The translations under genes were made by a program, and so were the position numbers. 31,234 nucleotides of DNA, taken from assembly GCA_031430875.1 (NCBI GenBank), contig JANPCI010000104.1, positions 1 to 31,234 of the forward strand, given 5' to 3'. Source of the DNA: Sva-07 sp031430875. Lineage in GTDB: Bacteria; Actinomycetota; Acidimicrobiia; Acidimicrobiales; Ilumatobacteraceae. This document shows positions 1 through 8,020 of this stretch, one piece after another; position 1 is the first letter of the stretch, and each line of letters opens with the position of its first letter. The notes under the pieces are model-generated. The model was not told where the DNA came from. It did no database searches and saw only the letters and a program-made list of their open reading frames with translations.

Positions 1-418
1 CGCCGAGCAGGTGCATCGACAGCCGCGACAGCTTCGATTCGGTGGAGCGCATCGCCGCCGGACGGTCGTCGGGCGAGCCGAAGTTCCCCTTGCCGTCGAC
101 CAAGGGGTAGCGCAGGGAGAAGTCCTGGGCCATGCGGGCCAGGGCGTCGTAGATCGCCGTGTCTCCATGCGGGTGGTACCGGCCCATCACGTACCCGACG
201 GCCGTTGCCGACTTCTTCCGGGCCCGATCGGGGAGCATGCGGTCCTCGAACATGCCGTAGAGAATCCGACGGTGGACCGGCTTGAGCCCGTCACGGGCGT
301 CGGGGAGCGCGCGGGCCGTGATGACCGACATCGCGTAGTCGAGGAAGGAGCGTTCCATCTCCTCCTGGATCTCGACCGGTTCCACGTTCACGTGGCCGAA
401 GTCCTGCTGATCGGGCAT
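1..418 (-). CDS. gyrA: DNA gyrase subunit A, N-terminal part (runs off the left edge)
   Basis: A subunit of DNA gyrase, which with GyrB negatively supercoils DNA by ATP-driven strand passage. Only the first 139 residues are in the window. Visible are SFLDYAMSVI (24-33), LKPVHRRILYGM (45-56), the winged-helix/quinolone region YHPHGDTAIYD (81-91; Thr87 and Asp91 match E. coli Ser83 and Asp87) and GNFGSP (111-116). The next block reads AAMRSTE (121-127), whereas the family has AAMRYTE with the catalytic tyrosine; here that position is Ser125 (TCC, bases 46-44). The arginine before it is kept. The loop between FGS and AAMR is one residue shorter than in E. coli or M. tuberculosis. Start is ATG at 418, preceded by AGAGGTG, 69 nt after the gyrB stop, so the two are probably one operon. 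Identity is certain; activity is in question because of Ser125. Confidence 0.95.
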   Translation of the reverse strand, partial: MPDQQDFGHVNVEPVEIQEEMERSFLDYAMSVITARALPDARDGLKPVHRRILYGMFEDRMLPDRARKKSATAVGYVMGRYHPHGDTAIYDALARMAQDFSLRYPLVDGKGNFGSPDDRPAAMRSTESKLSRLSMHLLG

Positions 419-487
419 CGTTGCACCTCTTGTTCCCTCGAAGGTTCCCGGTCTCTTCGTCCCGGGTGCCGGCGCAGTGCGGCCGCG

Positions 488-2518
488 TCAGATGTCGATG
501 AAACGGGCGTCCTTGGCGTTGTGCTGGATGAAGGTGCGCCGGGCCTCGACGTCCTCGCCCATCAGCACCGAGAACACGTCGTCGGCGATGGCGGCGTCGC
601 TCACCGAGACCTGCAACAGCGTGCGGGTGACCTGGTTCATGGTGGTGGAGCCCAGCTCCTCCCAGTCCATCTCTCCGAGACCCTTCAACCGGTTGAACCC
701 CTTCTTGTGGTTCGGGCGGTCCGCGAGGAACGCCGCCTTGGCGACGTCGTCTTTGAGGTAGATCTTCTCTTTGCCCACCTCGGTTGAATACAGCGGAGGC
801 TGAGCGATGTAGCAGTATCCGGCCTCGACCATTTCGCGCATTTGACGGAAGAAGAACGTGAGCAGCAGCGTGCGGATGTGGCTGCCGTCGACATCGGCAT
901 CGGCCAGGCAGATCACCTTGTGGTAGCGGCACTTGGTGACGTCGTACTCGTCACCGACGCCTGCACCGATCGCAGTGATGAGTGCCTGGATCTCGTTGTT
1001 CTTGAGCATCTTGTCGACGCGCGCCCGCTCGACGTTGAGGATCTTGCCGCGGATCGGCAGGATTGCCTGCGTACGAGGATCGCGGGCGTCAACGGCTGTA
1101 CCACCGGCGGAGTCACCCTCAACGATGAACAGCTCGGACTCGTCGGCGTTCTTCGACGAACAGTCCTTCAACTTGTCGGGCATTCCGGCACCGGACAGGG
1201 CGGTCTTGCGCCTGATCGCGTTGCGGGCGTTCTTTGCAGCGACTCGAGCCTGCGCGGCGGCGAGGCCCTTCTTGACGACCTTGTTCGCCTCGGTCGGATT
1301 CTCCTCGAGCCATTCACCGAGACGTTCGTACGTTGCCTTCTGCACGAACGATCGCATGGGCACGTTGCCCAGCTTGGCCTTGGTCTGGCCCTCGAACTGC
1401 GGCTCGCGCAGCTTCACCGACACGATGGCGGTGATGCCCTCACGGATGTCTTCTCCCGTGAGGTTGACGTCCTTTTCCTTGAGCAGGTTCTTGGCGCGGG
1501 CGTACTTGTTGATCACCGAGGTGAGCGCCGTCTTGAAGCCCTCGACGTGCATCCCTCCCTCGGTGGTGGAGATGCCATTGGCGTAACCATGGATGCCCTC
1601 GTAGTAGCCGGTGTTCCACTGCATCGCGATGTCGAGCATCTGGCCGTCGGCGGCGTCTTCGTCCTCGAACTGGCACACCTTGGAGAACAACGGCTCCTTG
1701 GTGGCGTTGAGGTGCTTGACGAAGTCGAGGATTCCGCCCTTGTACTGGTACGAGATCGTCTGCTCGCGGGTCTCGCGTTGATCTTCGAAGACGATCTCGA
1801 GACCCCGGTTGAGAAACGCCATGGTCTGCAGTCGCTCGAGCACGGTGCGCGCCACGAACTCGACACCGTCTGCAGCAAAGACCGTGGGATCGGGCCAGAA
1901 CGTGATCGTGGTGCCAGTGACACGGCCCTGCTTGGGTGTGTCGCCGACGATGGTCATCTTGCCTTGAGGCTCGCCGCCTTTCGCGTACTCCTGGCGGTGG
2001 TGCTTGCCGTTACGGTCGACCTCGATGACGAGACGCTCGGACAATGCGTTCACGACCGACACCCCGACGCCGTGAAGGCCGCCGGACACCTTGTATCCCT
2101 CGCCACCGAACTTGCCGCCGGCGTGGAGCACGGTGAGCACGACTTCAGCGGCACTCTTGCCCTTGTGCTCACCTGCGGTGAACGGGTCGATCGGAATACC
2201 GCGGCCATTGTCGTCGACCTGGCAACCGCCATCGGCGAGCAATGTGACGCCGATACGAGTGCAGTGGCCGGCCATTGCTTCGTCGACGGAGTTGTCGACG
2301 ACTTCCCAGATCAGGTGGTGGAGCCCCTGCAGACCGGTGGAGCCGATGTACATGCCCGGGCGCTTGCGCACCGGATCGAGACCCTCGAGCACCTGGATTG
2401 CCTTGGCGTCGTAGGCCGCCGTGGTGGTTGCCGAGTTGGCGTTGGACTTCTTCTTTGGCGGCGATGCCCCGTTGGTGTCGGGAACGTCGGCCGCTGGTGA
2501 TTCGGTGTCGCTGGACAC
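488..2518 (-). CDS. gyrB: DNA gyrase subunit B
   Basis: ATPase subunit of DNA gyrase, 676 residues. The GHKL ATPase domain shows DNSVDEAM (Asn76, Glu79), DNGRGIP (103-109) and GGLHGVGVSVVNALS (about 146-160). The TOPRIM domain shows EGDSAGG (467-473) and the metal-binding DADVDG (540-545). The C-terminus NAKDARFIDI is the normal GyrB end. The tail motif that is usually LWETTM reads LGSTTM here, and the usual lysine after GGSA is valine; both are mild departures. I start it at GTG 2518, which has GAGG five bases upstream; the open frame extends further to 2629 but that part shows no homology. A perfect 6-bp hairpin lies 34-49 nt upstream. First gene of a probable gyrB-gyrA transcript. Confidence 0.97.
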   Translation of the reverse strand: MSSDTESPAADVPDTNGASPPKKKSNANSATTTAAYDAKAIQVLEGLDPVRKRPGMYIGSTGLQGLHHLIWEVVDNSVDEAMAGHCTRIGVTLLADGGCQVDDNGRGIPIDPFTAGEHKGKSAAEVVLTVLHAGGKFGGEGYKVSGGLHGVGVSVVNALSERLVIEVDRNGKHHRQEYAKGGEPQGKMTIVGDTPKQGRVTGTTITFWPDPTVFAADGVEFVARTVLERLQTMAFLNRGLEIVFEDQRETREQTISYQYKGGILDFVKHLNATKEPLFSKVCQFEDEDAADGQMLDIAMQWNTGYYEGIHGYANGISTTEGGMHVEGFKTALTSVINKYARAKNLLKEKDVNLTGEDIREGITAIVSVKLREPQFEGQTKAKLGNVPMRSFVQKATYERLGEWLEENPTEANKVVKKGLAAAQARVAAKNARNAIRRKTALSGAGMPDKLKDCSSKNADESELFIVEGDSAGGTAVDARDPRTQAILPIRGKILNVERARVDKMLKNNEIQALITAIGAGVGDEYDVTKCRYHKVICLADADVDGSHIRTLLLTFFFRQMREMVEAGYCYIAQPPLYSTEVGKEKIYLKDDVAKAAFLADRPNHKKGFNRLKGLGEMDWEELGSTTMNQVTRTLLQVSVSDAAIADDVFSVLMGEDVEARRTFIQHNAKDARFIDI

Positions 2519-2551
2519 TCGTACCTCGATACTTCTGGCTGTCTGGCGGAA

Positions 2552-2567
2552 TGCCCCGAAAGGGGCA
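2552..2567 (-). other. Short perfect hairpin in the gyrB leader
   Basis: TGCCCC-GAAA-GGGGCA on the plus strand (loop TTTC on the transcribed minus strand). It has no T run after it, so it does not look like an intrinsic terminator. It could fold in the gyrB 5' untranslated region. No function can be read from sequence alone. Confidence 0.4.
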
Positions 2568-2667
2568 CGTTGGTGGGGCGAACAGCGAGGTCGGCCAACC
2601 TTCGACATACCAGTCGGCGGGGCGCCCACGCTGCATCGCGAGTGGTCCCCAGCCTACCAGCGGGGTG

Positions 2668-3066
2668 TCACGGAGTCGGGGAACCCGTGGCGTTTGATGG
2701 GGGTCCGGGAGCCGGCTGGGAAGGCCGCCCGACGCGCACTTCGACCCGTTCGATCTGGACGCCCGCGACTTCGGCCAATCGGGCTGTGATGGTGCCACTC
2801 AGAAACTTCACCTGAGTCGCCCAGGCTGGTTCGTCAGCCTCGACCACGAGCACGCCGTCGTCGAGGCGCACAGGTCGAACGTGGGCGGCAACAGTCGGTC
2901 CAACGGCGTCATCCCAGCGTCCGAAGACGCCTCCGATTTGAAGGCGATCGGTCCCACGCAACGATTTCATGATCGAGTCGAGCGACCGTGAAATCGGAAC
3001 AGGCTCAGCCATGAGTTGCAACATACCCCGTCCCGAAATTCGGAGCGAATGTCGCGCTGAGCGCAT
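2668..3066 (-). CDS. DUF721 protein, DciA-type helicase-loader candidate
   Basis: 132 residues (or 114 if it starts at the ATG at 3012). The DUF721 domain covers roughly residues 26-115, with a conserved WDDAVGP (51-57), VVEADEPAWATQVKFL and a C-terminal basic/proline tail. This is the small protein always found between recF and gyrB in Actinobacteria (Rv0004 in M. tuberculosis). DUF721 includes DciA, the loader or partner of the DnaB helicase in bacteria without DnaC; that role is family knowledge, not shown here. I keep the ATG at 3066 because GGAG sits six bases before it; the ATG at 3012 gives a more natural N-terminus (MAEPVPISRS) but has no good ribosome site. It follows recF after 35 nt. 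Confidence 0.85.
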   Translation of the reverse strand: MRSARHSLRISGRGMLQLMAEPVPISRSLDSIMKSLRGTDRLQIGGVFGRWDDAVGPTVAAHVRPVRLDDGVLVVEADEPAWATQVKFLSGTITARLAEVAGVQIERVEVRVGRPSQPAPGPPSNATGSPTP

Positions 3067-3101
3067 GTTCGGCTCCGAAATTCCGGCGGGATCGGGATGT
3101 C

Positions 3102-4190
3102 TCAGGAGGAATCCAGGCTGACGTGGCCGGCAACGACACGCAGCACGTGGTCGGCGCGCGCGGCCGACGGCAGTTCGCTCGCAGTGGTGATCACGACCTG
3201 CCCCGCGGGGAGATGGCCGAGCAGCGCCGTGGCACGATGATCGTCGAGTTCCGACAGCACGTCATCGAGCACCAGTACCGGAGCCTCGCCGGTTCGTTCG
3301 GCAACCAGCCGATGCCCCGCGAGGCGCAACGCCAAGGCCAAGGTGCGCTGTTCACCCTGCGACGCATGGGTGCGACTCGGCAGTCCGTTGATGGTCATCT
3401 GCAACTCGTCTCGGTGCGGGCCGACCGTACTCACGCCACGACGGACGTCGAGTGGTCTGGCCCTCATCAATGCCTCAGCCAGGCCTGCGGCCCGCCAGTC
3501 GGGTTCGTAGGACAGGTCGAGTGGTGTCGGTGTCCCGGCAAGTTGCTCGTAGGCCTCCCGCACCATCGGCGTGAGCCGTGCGACCAGCGTCGCCCTGGCG
3601 TAGCCGAACTGATCGGCGATCTCGGCGAACTTTGCGTCCCAGACATCCAGCGTCACCTCGATGTCGTCGGTGAGACGACCGGCGGCCTGCTTGAGCAGGG
3701 TGTTGCGTTGACGCACGATCCGGTCGATCTCGAGTCGCACGGTGTCGTACTTCGTGGCCAACGCAACCAGCGTGTCGTCCATGAACCGGCGACGGTCGCC
3801 GGGGCCGCCCTTCACGAGGATCAAGTCATCCGGTGAGAACACCGTGACACGAACCGCACCGAGAAGATCGCGTACCCGGGCCAGCCGTTGTCGGTTGACC
3901 TGCACTCGATTACGACCAACGGCGGCGAGTTCGACCTCGATGAGCGTGTCGCGCCCGTCGTCCTGACGGATCATTGCACGAATGATCGCAGTGTCGGCAC
4001 CAGCGCGAATCAGTGCCTCCGTCGGCGCCGATCGAAAGCTCGTCAACGTGGCGAGAAACGCCAGTGCTTCGGCAAGGTTGGTCTTGCCCTGTCCATTGTC
4101 GCCGATGACCACTGTGGTACCAGAGTGCAGGTCGAACGACCCCGTGACGTAGTTCCGGAAGTCGACCAACTCCAGATGTTCGATGATCAC
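3102..4190 (-). CDS. recF: DNA replication and repair protein RecF
   Basis: SMC-like ATPase that helps RecOR load RecA at gaps; 362 residues, normal length. Walker A GDNGQGKTN (30-38), ABC signature ASQGEQR (276-282), Walker B VLVLDDVLSELD (305-316) and the RecF-typical SPDDLILVKGGP (119-130) are all present. The start is GTG at 4190, four bases after the dnaN stop. An ATG that overlaps the dnaN stop at 4195 leads at once to TGA and is excluded. No Shine-Dalgarno is evident, so translation is probably coupled to dnaN. Part of the leftward dnaA-dnaN-recF-DUF721-gyrBA series. Confidence 0.96.
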   Translation of the reverse strand: MIIEHLELVDFRNYVTGSFDLHSGTTVVIGDNGQGKTNLAEALAFLATLTSFRSAPTEALIRAGADTAIIRAMIRQDDGRDTLIEVELAAVGRNRVQVNRQRLARVRDLLGAVRVTVFSPDDLILVKGGPGDRRRFMDDTLVALATKYDTVRLEIDRIVRQRNTLLKQAAGRLTDDIEVTLDVWDAKFAEIADQFGYARATLVARLTPMVREAYEQLAGTPTPLDLSYEPDWRAAGLAEALMRARPLDVRRGVSTVGPHRDELQMTINGLPSRTHASQGEQRTLALALRLAGHRLVAERTGEAPVLVLDDVLSELDDHRATALLGHLPAGQVVITTASELPSAARADHVLRVVAGHVSLDSS

Positions 4191-4194
4191 CGCA

Positions 4195-5289
4195 TTACGG
4201 CACGCGGACGGGCATCAGGAGGTACAGGTAATCGTCACGACCTACGCCACGTAGAACGGCGGGCTTCATCGGATCCATTGTTGCCAACGTGACATCGTCG
4301 CTGTCGATGGCGTCGATGCCGGCGGCCAGATAGTCGGGGTTGAACGCCACCGTCATCTCGATCCCGTCGTAGCTGGCGTCGATTTCCTCCGCCGCGTTGC
4401 CGACATCCTGGGTGATCGCTGTCAGCTGTACCGTGTCGCCGCCCAGCGTCAGGCGGACCGGTGTGGAGTCCTGAGCAAGAATCTTCACGCGGCGGATTGC
4501 CTCGAGCATGGCGGCCTTACCAACCGTGAGCAGGTTCGGATAGCTCGACGGCAACAGGTTGCGATAGTTCGGGAACTCACCCTCGATCAACCGAGTGCTG
4601 AGTCGGGTACCGCCCGCCTCGAAAGTCGCCTCACGTTCGCCGAGGCGAACACTCAGCTCGTCCGCATCGCCCATGACCCGCGCCAACTCGTTGAGGGCAC
4701 GGCCCGGGATCAGCACGTTCCTCCCGGCACCGAGCACGGTGGTCCCTGGCAAATCGCGAACCGCCAGACGGTACGAATCGGTCGCGACCAGACGCAGACC
4801 GTCGTCCTCGGACGCAAGGAGCACACCCGTGAGCACAGCGCGAGCGTCGTCGGTCGAGGCGGCGCGGACCACTTGGCGCAGGGCTTCGGCCACCATGGCC
4901 GCCGGCAACGTGACCGCATCGGCGGACGGTTCGCTCTGCGCGGGATAGTCGTCGAGCGACAGCGGGCGCACCGAGAAGTGTGATCGGCCTGCACTGATCG
5001 ACATCTCATCGTCGTGGAGCTCAACCGACACGGCGCCGGCCGGCAGTGCCTTCACGATGTCGCCGACGAGCCGAGCGGGTACGACTGCCGCGCCATCACG
5101 TTCACCCCCCACCTCGATGGTCAGGCGAATGGTCAGCTCGAGGTCGGTACCGGTGACCGTCAGGCGATCGCCTTCGACCTCCATACGGACACCGGCGAGG
5201 ACCGGCAATGTGCCGGTGCGGTTCGTGGCCGCACGTCCGGCAGAACCGAGGGCGTCGGCGAGAACGTCACGTTCGCAACGAAACTTCAC
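4195..5289 (-). CDS. dnaN: DNA polymerase III sliding clamp (beta subunit)
   Basis: Ring-shaped processivity clamp for the replicase. 364 residues from the GTG at 5289, giving the usual family N-terminus MKFRCERDVL; another in-frame GTG at 5298 lies only two bases after AGGAG, whereas 5289 is eleven bases away, so the exact start is open. Three clamp domains are recognisable by ATDSYRLAVR in the middle and the canonical C-terminal YLYLLMPVRV (hydrophobic client-binding pocket region). Directly upstream of recF with four bases between. Separated from dnaA by 268 nt that carry DnaA-box-like sequences. Confidence 0.97.
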   Translation of the reverse strand: MKFRCERDVLADALGSAGRAATNRTGTLPVLAGVRMEVEGDRLTVTGTDLELTIRLTIEVGGERDGAAVVPARLVGDIVKALPAGAVSVELHDDEMSISAGRSHFSVRPLSLDDYPAQSEPSADAVTLPAAMVAEALRQVVRAASTDDARAVLTGVLLASEDDGLRLVATDSYRLAVRDLPGTTVLGAGRNVLIPGRALNELARVMGDADELSVRLGEREATFEAGGTRLSTRLIEGEFPNYRNLLPSSYPNLLTVGKAAMLEAIRRVKILAQDSTPVRLTLGGDTVQLTAITQDVGNAAEEIDASYDGIEMTVAFNPDYLAAGIDAIDSDDVTLATMDPMKPAVLRGVGRDDYLYLLMPVRVP

Positions 5290-5557
5290 AATTGGCACTT
5301 CTCCTCATGCATGGATGTTTCAATGTTCAGTAGCAGTAGTAGGTGCTGTGGATTGGGGACAAGCACGCGTCGTTGCAGCGTAGGACCGTCGCCGGCATCC
5401 ACACGGGATGGGGCGGTGATCCCCACTGTGGGAATGACGACGGTGTAGTCCGGTGGACAACGTCGCGATGTCCACCGGCGGCCTGGGGGTTGTCCCATCC
5501 GCGTCCCCAATGTTGTTCGCGATGTCAAGTGGGTGATCATGTGGGTCATGGCGTGCG
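5290..5557. other. dnaN-dnaA intergenic region with DnaA-box-like sites; oriC candidate (part 1)
   Basis: 268 nt without a gene between dnaA and dnaN, the usual place of oriC in Actinobacteria. Imperfect DnaA boxes (consensus TTGTCCACA or TTATCCACA) are at 5347-5355 (minus, CAATCCACA), 5395-5403 (plus, GCATCCACA), 5452-5460 (minus, TTGTCCACC), 5468-5476 (plus, ATGTCCACC) and 5490-5498 (plus, TTGTCCCAT). None is perfect. A palindrome-like TCCCCACTGTGGGA lies at about 5420-5433. The stretch 5315-5340 is relatively A/T rich for this genome and could be an unwinding element. It also serves as the dnaN leader. Confidence 0.45.
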
Positions 5558-6937
5558 TCAGGCCTTGAGCTGTTGCAGCAGATCGGTGACCTGGTCGTAG
5601 ATCTGTTTGCGCTCCCTCATCAGGCGTTGGATCTTCTCGTTGGCGTGTATCACGGTGGTGTGGTCGCGTCCACCGAACAGTCGAGCAATCGCGGGGTAGC
5701 TCAGATCGGTCAGTTCCCGGAAAACGTACATGGCGATCTGTCGCGCGGTGACGAGCGGCCGCTGTCGGCTTCGGCCCTTGAGGTCTTCGACGGGGAACTT
5801 CAAGATGACCGCGATGTCGGCGAGCAATTCTTCGTCGGTGCGAGTCTTGGGTTTGGTGTCCTTGAGCAGGTCGGCGAGTTGTGTCTGGGCCAGGTCAGTG
5901 GTGATCGGCACCTGGTTCAAACTGGCGTAGGCCGTGACTCGGATCAGCGCACCTTCGAGTTCGCGGATGTTGGTGGCGATGTTGGTGGCGATGAACTCAA
6001 GCGTCTCGTCGGGGACCATCACCCGGTCTCGTTCGGACTTGTTGCGCAAGATGGCGAGGCGGGTCTCGAGATCGGGAGGCTGGATGTCGGTGATGAGACC
6101 CCACTTGAAACGCCCACGGAGACGCTCTTCGAGTGTCGGAATGGCGTCGGGCATGCGGTCGGAGGAGATCACCACCTGCTTGTTGGCACCATGGAGTGAA
6201 TTGAATGTATGGAAGAACTCTTCCTGGAGCCCTTCCTTGCCGGCAATGAACTGGATGTCGTCGATCAACAGCACATCGATGTCGCGATAACGGCGGCGCA
6301 GTGAGTTGGTGGTGTTCTGGCGGATGGCATCCACGTATTCGTTCATGAAGGTCTCGGTCGAGACGTACCTGACTTCGTGGTGCTGGTAGTTGGCGTGGAC
6401 GTAGTGACCGATTGCGTGGAGAAGATGTGTCTTGCCGAGGCCCGCCGAACCGTAGATGAACAGCGGGTTGTAGCTACGTCCGGGAGTTTCGGCGACGCGG
6501 AGGGCCGCAGCGAGCGCAAATTGATTCGATGCGCCCTTCACGAAGGTCTCGAAGGTGTAGCGGGGATTCAGTCCAGCTTCGTCGAGCAGGAGTGACTGCT
6601 GAGCAGTTCGGTCATCGGCACGAGCGGCGTTGTCCGCGTCGGAGCCCCTGTCGTCGATCACCGCCGTTTCGAGGTCGACGACGGCCTCGCCGGCCACGAC
6701 CTCGATCTCCACACGCCGCTGCCCTTCGTTGGCATCATCGAGTGCCGCCGTGACCAGCGGAAGGTACCGAGTGAGAATGCGCTCGCGGACATATGCACTT
6801 GGTGCGAGCAGTCGCAACGTGTCGGAATCGGATTCCAACGGGGACACGTCTTGAAAAGTCGAGAACCAGACGGACTCGGCGAGTTGTGAGCGCAACGACA
6901 GCGTCACCTGGGTCCATACGTCTGCGCTCTCGCTCAC
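5558..6937 (-). CDS. dnaA: Chromosomal replication initiator protein DnaA
   Basis: AAA+ initiator that binds DnaA boxes and opens the origin; 459 residues. Domain I at 1-90, short linker, AAA+ domain with Walker A GSAGLGKT (163-170; most DnaA have G-G rather than G-S), Walker B LLIDDIQF (223-230), arginine-finger region GRFKWG (275-280), and domain IV with the DNA-binding signature GGRDHTTVIHA (422-432). I start it at GTG 6937, seven bases after GGGAG, giving the typical MSESADVWTQV; a longer open frame to 6997 would begin inside DnaA boxes. Three boxes at 6965-6997 lie just upstream, consistent with autoregulation. Transcribed away from rpmH. Confidence 0.97.
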   Translation of the reverse strand: MSESADVWTQVTLSLRSQLAESVWFSTFQDVSPLESDSDTLRLLAPSAYVRERILTRYLPLVTAALDDANEGQRRVEIEVVAGEAVVDLETAVIDDRGSDADNAARADDRTAQQSLLLDEAGLNPRYTFETFVKGASNQFALAAALRVAETPGRSYNPLFIYGSAGLGKTHLLHAIGHYVHANYQHHEVRYVSTETFMNEYVDAIRQNTTNSLRRRYRDIDVLLIDDIQFIAGKEGLQEEFFHTFNSLHGANKQVVISSDRMPDAIPTLEERLRGRFKWGLITDIQPPDLETRLAILRNKSERDRVMVPDETLEFIATNIATNIRELEGALIRVTAYASLNQVPITTDLAQTQLADLLKDTKPKTRTDEELLADIAVILKFPVEDLKGRSRQRPLVTARQIAMYVFRELTDLSYPAIARLFGGRDHTTVIHANEKIQRLMRERKQIYDQVTDLLQQLKA

Positions 6938-7272
6938 CTGGCATCTCCCGATCTGCACCGCCGATAGTCCACACGGTTGTCCACACGATGTGGACATGTA
7001 CCGGACAGTGGGCGGGCGGATGAAGCTACCACGTTGTCCAGCGGAGGAAAACTTGAGGCATTTGGCACGAAAGGGGCCAGTTCGTAGCCGTTACGCTGGG
7101 AAGACGCGAACGAGCCTGAGGTGTGGACAACTTACATCGGTGTGGTTTCAGCCCGGTGGTTGGCGCGAGTGCACGCGTGGCCGTAGCCTTGGCAGGTCAG
7201 TCTGTGCCGGTGGACCGTGTGGTTCCCGGCACGGTTCGTGATTGCTGCATCGAGAAGTGTCCGGAGATCGCC
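6938..7272. other. dnaA-rpmH divergent intergenic region with DnaA boxes; oriC candidate (part 2)
   Basis: 335 nt between two divergent genes. DnaA boxes: 6965-6973 (plus, TAGTCCACA, one mismatch), 6977-6985 (plus, perfect TTGTCCACA), 6989-6997 (minus, ATGTCCACA, one mismatch), 7034-7042 (plus, TTGTCCAGC, weak) and 7122-7130 (minus, perfect TTGTCCACA). The first three are packed in 33 nt. The region must also hold promoters for dnaA and rpmH; a possible rpmH promoter is TTGGCG at 7160-7165 with TAGCCT at 7184-7189 (18-nt spacer), which is weak evidence. The rest shows no recognisable element. Confidence 0.6.
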
Positions 7273-7407
7273 GTGAAGCGTACCTATCAGCCCAACAACC
7301 GCCGCCGAGCCCGCAAACACGGTTTCCGTGCGCGCATGAGTACTCGGGCCGGGCGCGCCGTACTGAAGTCCCGCCGCGCCAAGGGCCGAACCCGTCTGTC
7401 GGCTTGA
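7273..7407 (+). CDS. rpmH: 50S ribosomal protein L34
   Basis: 44-residue, very basic large-subunit protein. The sequence begins MKRTYQPNNRRRARKHGF and ends in the usual RTRLSA, full length for the family. The start is GTG at 7273 with CGGAG six bases upstream; the frame is open upstream but that part has no homology. It is the first gene of the rpmH-rnpA-yidD-yidC series and its stop overlaps the rnpA start by four bases (TTGA). Confidence 0.97.
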   Translation: MKRTYQPNNRRRARKHGFRARMSTRAGRAVLKSRRAKGRTRLSA

Positions 7408-7739
7408 TCGACCGGATCCGCGAACGCGACGCTTTCATCCGCCTCCGGCGGGACGGTGTCCGGTTGCGGGTCGACCCGCTCTGGTGCTCGTTCGTTCCCG
7501 ATTCCGAGGTGGTTCCACCGCAGGTGGCCTTCGCAATCGGTCGCGCCACGGGGTCGGCCGTGCAGCGCAATCTTCTTCGCCGACGGCTGCGGGCGGTACT
7601 TCGCGGCTGCGAAGTGCCACCGGGTCTCCTTCTGATCGGCGCAGGCCCGCGCGCCACCGAACGTACGTTCGCCGAGCTCGAGCAGTGCATGGCACACCTG
7701 ATGCGCAAGGCTGCAACCCGATCGACCGAACCGACATGA
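7404..7739 (+). CDS. rnpA: Ribonuclease P protein component
   Basis: Protein subunit of RNase P, which helps the catalytic RNA mature tRNA 5' ends. 111 residues, starting MIDRIRERDAFIRLRRDG and containing the RNA-binding signature IGRATGSAVQRNLLRRRLR (about 47-65). The start is inferred as TTG at 7404, overlapping the rpmH stop by four bases; it gives the standard RnpA N-terminus and no ATG or GTG is available at the right place. The 3' end overlaps yidD by four bases (ATGA), so translation of the three genes is probably coupled. Confidence 0.93.
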   Translation: MIDRIRERDAFIRLRRDGVRLRVDPLWCSFVPDSEVVPPQVAFAIGRATGSAVQRNLLRRRLRAVLRGCEVPPGLLLIGAGPRATERTFAELEQCMAHLMRKAATRSTEPT

Positions 7740-8017
7740 CCTGGACGCAGCGGCGCGCAGTGTCCTGGATCCGGACATATCAGCGTGCATTTGCGGGGCG
7801 ACCATCGCCATGTCGGTTCTACCCCACCTGTTCGGTCTATGCCCACGAGGCCTACGCAGTGCACGGAACGGTTCGAGGATCATGGTTGACCATTCGTCGT
7901 CTCCTGCGGTGTCGTCCCTTGGGCCCATCGGGCTTCGACCCGGTTCCCGAGGCCGTCACACACGCCGGCGAGTCAGACTCTGACCAGCCGATGAACCATG
8001 CCAAAGAGGACCACTGA
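7736..8017 (+). CDS. yidD: Membrane protein insertion efficiency factor YidD
   Basis: Small amphipathic membrane-associated protein that assists YidC-dependent insertion. 93 residues, with the family signature CRFYPTCSVYAHEAY (about 24-38), followed by LTIRRLLRCRPLGPSGFDPVP. Starts at ATG 7736 overlapping the rnpA stop; ends three bases before yidC. Gene position between rnpA and yidC is the canonical one. Confidence 0.95.
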   Translation: MTWTQRRAVSWIRTYQRAFAGRPSPCRFYPTCSVYAHEAYAVHGTVRGSWLTIRRLLRCRPLGPSGFDPVPEAVTHAGESDSDQPMNHAKEDH

Positions 8018-8020
8018 GCA

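Noticed and set aside
842..2500. 552-codon open frame on the plus strand opposite gyrB
   Set aside because: Antisense shadow of a conserved high-GC gene; the protein has no recognisable domain and gyrB is certain.
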